Source: Rhizobium tropici CIAT 899
Lineage (GTDB): Bacteria; Pseudomonadota; Alphaproteobacteria; Rhizobiales; Rhizobiaceae
Direction of reading: 5' to 3'
Assembly (NCBI RefSeq): GCF_000330885.1
Contig: NC_020059.1
Location: forward strand, 919,001 to 983,000
DNA: 64,000 nucleotides
Below the pieces are notes generated by a model. It did no database searches. It saw only the letters and a list, made by a program, of their open reading frames with translations, and was not told where the DNA came from. Shown here one piece after another: positions 61,653-64,000 of this stretch (positions are counted from its first letter, which is position 1; each line of letters opens with the position of its first letter). The position numbers and the translations under genes are program-made.

Positions 61653-64000
61653 ATGAAATTCAACAGGCTGAGACTCGTCGGCTTCAAATCCTTCGTCGAA
61701 CCGGCGGAATTCGTCATCGAGCGCGGCCTGACCGGCGTCGTTGGGCCGAACGGTTGCGGCAAGTCCAATCTTGTCGAAGCACTGCGTTGGGTGATGGGCG
61801 AGAATTCCTACAAGAACATGCGCGCCTCCGGCATGGACGACGTGATCTTCTCGGGATCCGGCAACCGCCCGGCCCGCAACACCGCCGAAGTGGGTCTCTA
61901 TCTCGACAATAGCGACCGCACCGCGCCAGCCGCCTTCAACGATAGCGACGAAATTCAGGTCACGCGCCGCATCGAACGCGAGCAGGGCTCTATCTATCGT
62001 ATCAACGGCAAGGAAGCGCGCGCCAAGGATGTCCAGCTGCTGTTCGCCGATGCCTCCACCGGCGCCCGGTCGCCGTCCATGGTGGGGCAGGGGCGTATCG
62101 GCGAGCTGATCCAGGCAAAGCCTCAGGCCAGACGCCAGCTTCTGGAAGAGGCAGCAGGCATTTCCGGCCTGCATTCGCGCCGGCATGAAGCCGAGCTGCG
62201 CCTGCGCGCCGCCGAAAGCAATCTCGAGCGGCTGGATGATGTGACATCGCAGCTCGAAAGCCAGATCGAAAGCCTGAAGCGCCAGGCGCGGCAGGCCAAC
62301 CGTTTCAAGACGCTCTCGGCCGAGATTCGGGCCCACGAGGCCATGTTGCTGCATATCCGCTGGGTGCAGGCCAAGGAAGCCGAGGCCGAGGCCGATAGCG
62401 CGCTCAACCAGGCGACTGTGCTGGTCGCCGAAAAGGCGCAGATCCAGATGGAAGCGGCAAAGGCGCAGGGCATCGCCAGCTTCAAGCTGCCGGAACTGCG
62501 CGAGGATGAGGCAAAGGCCGCCGCCGCCCTGCAGCGTCTGCAGATCGCCCGCTCTCAGCTGGAGGAGGATGTCAACCGTATCCTGCGGCGGCGGGATGAA
62601 TTGATCCGTCGGCTGGCACAGTTGGCGGAGGACATCAGCCGCGAACAGCGCCTGGTCGCCGATAACGCGTCCATCCTTGCCAAGCTGGACGCCGAAGAGG
62701 CTGATCTTGCCGACATCCTCGCCGATTCCGGCCGGCTCGCGGAAGAGACGCGTATCGCCTTCGAGGAAGCCGCTGCCAAGCTCGCCGACAGCGAGCGGGT
62801 TTTTACTGTTCTGACCGCAGAACGCGCCGAAGCCGCTGCCGCCCGCAATCAGCTGGAGCGCGCCATCCGCGATCTCGCCGATCGCAAGATGCGGCTCGAG
62901 CGGCAGGTCGACGAAGCAAACAACGAGCTTGCCGCCATCGACGAAAAGATGGCCGATCTGCCCGACCCAAGCGAAAAGCGCGACATGGTCGAGGCGGCTG
63001 AGAATGTCGTCGCCGATGCGGAGGGCGAAATCCAGCGTATCGAAGCCGTTCTCGCCAGGGCGCGCGAAACCGAGGCGCTGTCCCGTGGTCCGGTCGAGCA
63101 GGCGAGGGCGCGCCTGAACGCGCTGGAAACCGAAGCGCGCACCATTTCCAAGATGCTGGCGGCGGGCGATACGTCAGGCGCCTTTTCGTCTGTGGCCGAG
63201 GAGTTGCGCGTCGACCGTGGTTTCGAGACGGCACTTGGCGCAGCGCTCGGGGACGATCTGGAGTCCTCGCTCGATTCCAAGGCGCCCGTCTATTGGTCCG
63301 ACAATGGCAGTGGTGCCGGCGATCCGGCTCTGCCGGAAGGTGCCGCCCCCTTGATCACCCATGTCGGCGCGCCGGCGGCACTGGCGCGGCGCCTGCGTCA
63401 GATCGGCATTGTTTCGGTGGAAGATGCGCTGCGACTGATGCCCGAGCTGAAGCCGGGGCAGCGGCTGGTGACCAGGGACGGCGCCGTGTTCCGCTGGGAT
63501 GGTCATGTAACCGGCGCGGATGCACCGAGTGCGGCTGCCCTGCGGCTTGCTCAGAAGAACCGTCTTTCCGAGTTGGAGGCCGAAGCCGAGCTTGCGCGTG
63601 ATGTGCTAGCCGAGGCCGAGGAGCGCCTTGCGGCAGCCGCCGATGCGATCCGGGCCGAAGAGGGCCGTCTCGCGACCGCCCGCGACGCCAGCCGCCTTGC
63701 CGCCCGGCATCTGGCCGAAGCGCGCGAAGCGCTCGCTGCAGCGGAGCGTGCGTCCGGCGATCTCATCCGCCGCCGCGATGTGATTGTCGAGGCCGTCAGC
63801 CGGCTCCAGGAGCAGCTGGAAGATGTGGCCGTGCAGGATGAGAATGCCCGCATCGAACTGGAAGATGCGCCGAATCTCGACGCTATCGATCTGAAGCTGC
63901 GCGATCAGCAGGCTGAAGTCGCGACGGATCGCGGCGTCCTGGCCGAAGCCCGGGCGCGACACGAAGGCCTGAACCGCGAAAACGAGGCGCGGCAGCGCCG
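61653..64000 (+). CDS. smc: chromosome segregation protein SMC, 5' part
   Basis: The gene runs off the window after about 782 codons. The N-terminal ATPase half has Walker A GPNGCGKSN (31-39) and 'FADASTGARSPSMVGQGRIGELIQAKPQARRQLLEEAAGISGLHSRRHEAELRL' (about 132-185). A long coiled coil follows (about 190-510), and the sequence from 'SSVAEELRVDRGFETALGAALGDDLESS' (about 512) marks the hinge. The partner subunits ScpA and ScpB are not in the window. ATG 61653 is after the RIME repeat. Confidence 0.95.
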   Translation, partial: MKFNRLRLVGFKSFVEPAEFVIERGLTGVVGPNGCGKSNLVEALRWVMGENSYKNMRASGMDDVIFSGSGNRPARNTAEVGLYLDNSDRTAPAAFNDSDEIQVTRRIEREQGSIYRINGKEARAKDVQLLFADASTGARSPSMVGQGRIGELIQAKPQARRQLLEEAAGISGLHSRRHEAELRLRAAESNLERLDDVTSQLESQIESLKRQARQANRFKTLSAEIRAHEAMLLHIRWVQAKEAEAEADSALNQATVLVAEKAQIQMEAAKAQGIASFKLPELREDEAKAAAALQRLQIARSQLEEDVNRILRRRDELIRRLAQLAEDISREQRLVADNASILAKLDAEEADLADILADSGRLAEETRIAFEEAAAKLADSERVFTVLTAERAEAAAARNQLERAIRDLADRKMRLERQVDEANNELAAIDEKMADLPDPSEKRDMVEAAENVVADAEGEIQRIEAVLARARETEALSRGPVEQARARLNALETEARTISKMLAAGDTSGAFSSVAEELRVDRGFETALGAALGDDLESSLDSKAPVYWSDNGSGAGDPALPEGAAPLITHVGAPAALARRLRQIGIVSVEDALRLMPELKPGQRLVTRDGAVFRWDGHVTGADAPSAAALRLAQKNRLSELEAEAELARDVLAEAEERLAAAADAIRAEEGRLATARDASRLAARHLAEAREALAAAERASGDLIRRRDVIVEAVSRLQEQLEDVAVQDENARIELEDAPNLDAIDLKLRDQQAEVATDRGVLAEARARHEGLNRENEARQR

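Overview
The window looks like chromosomal DNA of a Rhizobiaceae bacterium, most likely Rhizobium sensu lato. The evidence is high-GC coding sequence with matching codon use throughout, a CcrM-type GANTC methyltransferase, a BioR-type GntR regulator with its TTATCTATAA-like boxes, a ribB of the degenerate ribBX form, rhizobial ThrB, and gene orders typical of Rhizobiales (mutY/dciA/dsbA/smc and the ctaCDB-coxF-ctaGE to surf1-ispH-thrB-rnhA block). No tRNA, rRNA, CRISPR array or prophage was found. Both window edges fall in ordinary chromosomal sequence, and the right edge cuts smc.

Layout. 0-2.5 kb: a thioesterase behind a perfect CtrA-type TTAA-N7-TTAA box, then the bioMNY ECF biotin transporter. 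2.5-8.4 kb: a YcaQ-like glycosylase, an M19 dipeptidase, a GNAT, a RIME-type repeat, ribBX, aroC and a small secreted DUF1344 protein. 8.5-10.1 kb: a complete IS3-family element with 3-bp target duplication. 10.1-19.4 kb: a phosphatase, fabI, a J-domain protein, a lipoprotein, pdxH, a polysaccharide deacetylase, a SPOR-containing D,D-carboxypeptidase, a MazG-like protein, tldD and an IalB-type protein. 19.7-31.1 kb: the aa3 cytochrome oxidase operon followed by DUF983, surf1, ispH, thrB and rnhA, split after ctaE by a short cassette of LysE, VOC and CPT-like genes. 31.2-40.4 kb: an accessory stretch with a GNAT, a YiiX-like hydrolase, a DHDPS-family enzyme, a divergent lysE/lysG pair, a Zur-box-preceded zinc ABC operon that begins with an unannotated 42-residue membrane peptide, and a VOC gene whose last codon and stop were displaced by a second IS3-family element. 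40.5-52.2 kb: a peroxiredoxin, a DsbD-N-like protein, YqgE, CsbD behind an EcfG-type promoter, a zinc-ribbon peptidase, a GGDEF/EAL membrane protein, a GNAT, an M16 protease, thrC, a lipoprotein and a HAD enzyme, the last two separated by complementary heptamer arrays. 52.4-54.4 kb: bioR, a second bioY and a DUF1284 gene, with two BioR boxes. 54.4-64 kb: an ArsR regulator divergent from two small ABM-fold genes, ccrM, mutY and its operon, dciA, a ParDE toxin-antitoxin module, dsbA and smc.

How it fits together. Biotin uptake is encoded twice (an ECF bioMNY system and a solo BioY), with BioR beside the second copy. The cta cluster supplies the three main oxidase subunits, heme O synthase and the CtaG and Surf1 assembly factors. 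The zinc ABC operon carries its own putative Zur operator, so zinc limitation should induce it. CtrA-like sites before the thioesterase and ccrM, and the EcfG promoter before csbD, link these genes to cell-cycle and general-stress control. No clearly new multi-gene defence or biosynthetic system is visible. The most unusual items are the zinc-operon microprotein, the paired mirror-image BioR operators, the heptamer-array hairpin, and the two IS elements whose insertions can be reconstructed to the base.
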